Made by a program: the position numbers and the translations under genes. Of a stretch of DNA of 7,378 nt, positions 6,955 to 7,378 are shown in pieces (position 1 is the first letter of the stretch; each line of letters begins with the position of its first letter). The stretch covers positions 1 to 7,378 of the forward strand of contig DAIEPN010000231.1 of the NCBI GenBank assembly GCA_027348355.1, given 5' to 3'. The notes beneath the pieces were generated by a model. The model saw only the letters and a list, made by a program, of their open reading frames with translations. It was not told the origin of the DNA and did not search any database. This DNA is from Chlamydiota bacterium (GTDB taxonomy: Bacteria > Chlamydiota > Chlamydiia > Chlamydiales > Rhabdochlamydiaceae).

Positions 6955-7378
6955 ATGAGTATGACTATAATAGGGTTTCTCCTATTCTTTTTTTCTACGA
7001 TCATTTTTTTAGCAAAACTATATCGAAGATGTCCTTCGAATAAAGTTCTCGTTGTATATGGTAGAGTCGGTGGCAACAAAACTGTCCAGTGTTACCATGG
7101 AGGCGGAACATTTGTATGGCCTCTCATCCAAGGATATGCCTTTTTGGATTTGACACCACGAACGATCCATATTCCTTTAAAAGGGGCTCTTTCGCATCAA
7201 AACATCCGTGTCAACGTTCCAAGCACCTTTACAATCGCGGTAGGCCTAACACCTGATGTAATGAACAATGCGGCAGTGCGTGTCCTAAACTTAGAACTAA
7301 AAGATCTTGAAATGATGGCAACTGAGATCATCGTGGGACAATTACGCCTTACAGTCGCCTCGCTACGCATCGAAGAGA
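6955..7378 (+). CDS. Flotillin / SPFH-domain protein, N-terminal part (cut by window end)
   Basis: The visible 141 codons match the N-terminus of flotillins (YuaG/FloT, YqiK type). A short membrane anchor (about 4-20, 'TIIGFLLFFFSTIIFLA') is followed by the start of the SPFH/band-7 domain. Characteristic pieces are 'CPSNKVLVVYGRVG' (26-39), 'HGGGTFVWPLIQGYAFLDLTP' (48-68), 'NIRVNVPSTFTIAVG' (about 83-97) and 'EIIVGQLRLTVASLRIEE' (124-141). Flotillins are membrane-attached scaffolds that oligomerise through the SPFH domain and a long C-terminal coiled coil; that coiled-coil half lies outside the window. The gene follows the NfeD-like gene by 22 bases and is surely co-transcribed with it. The start at 6955 is chosen for its GGAG site; an in-frame ATG at 6940 would add 'MEHSY'. 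No stop is seen before the window end. Confidence 0.9.
   Translation, partial: MSMTIIGFLLFFFSTIIFLAKLYRRCPSNKVLVVYGRVGGNKTVQCYHGGGTFVWPLIQGYAFLDLTPRTIHIPLKGALSHQNIRVNVPSTFTIAVGLTPDVMNNAAVRVLNLELKDLEMMATEIIVGQLRLTVASLRIEE

Overview
The window comes from an AT-rich Gram-negative bacterium: it carries an outer-membrane secretin with an N-terminal signal peptide. I lean towards a Chlamydiae-type organism, possibly an environmental relative. The Der GTPase has 'HEFY' in its first G domain and 'RMEH' after the second NKWD motif, which I remember from chlamydial Der. Weak Shine-Dalgarno sites fit as well. This assignment is inference from memory, not a search result.

Layout. Bases 1-3916 (minus strand) hold a very long GspD-type secretin gene cut by the left edge: 1305 codons are visible and the C-terminus is missing. 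Its N-terminus has a signal peptide and N0/N1/N2-like domains, followed by nine tandem ~75-residue copies of an N-type domain and then the secretin barrel domain. A 160-base spacer with a possible promoter separates it from der (4077-5510, minus), a complete double-GTPase ribosome-assembly factor with an unusual Glu-rich C-terminal tail. The 885 bases at 5511-6395 contain no intact gene. They hold a terminator-like hairpin reading on the plus strand, a second AT-rich hairpin, and what I read as the frameshifted remains of a secreted alpha-carbonic anhydrase (about 5871-6260). Before the next gene come a promoter candidate with a palindrome in its spacer and a pair of direct repeats. From 6396 on the plus strand there is a two-gene unit: an NfeD/YuaF-like membrane protein and a flotillin (SPFH) protein cut by the right edge.

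How the genes relate. NfeD-like protein and flotillin are known partners in membrane microdomain organisation. Der and the secretin share a strand and may be partly co-transcribed, but no functional link is evident. The most striking feature is the repeat-expanded periplasmic region of the secretin, whose copies appear to alternate between two subtypes.
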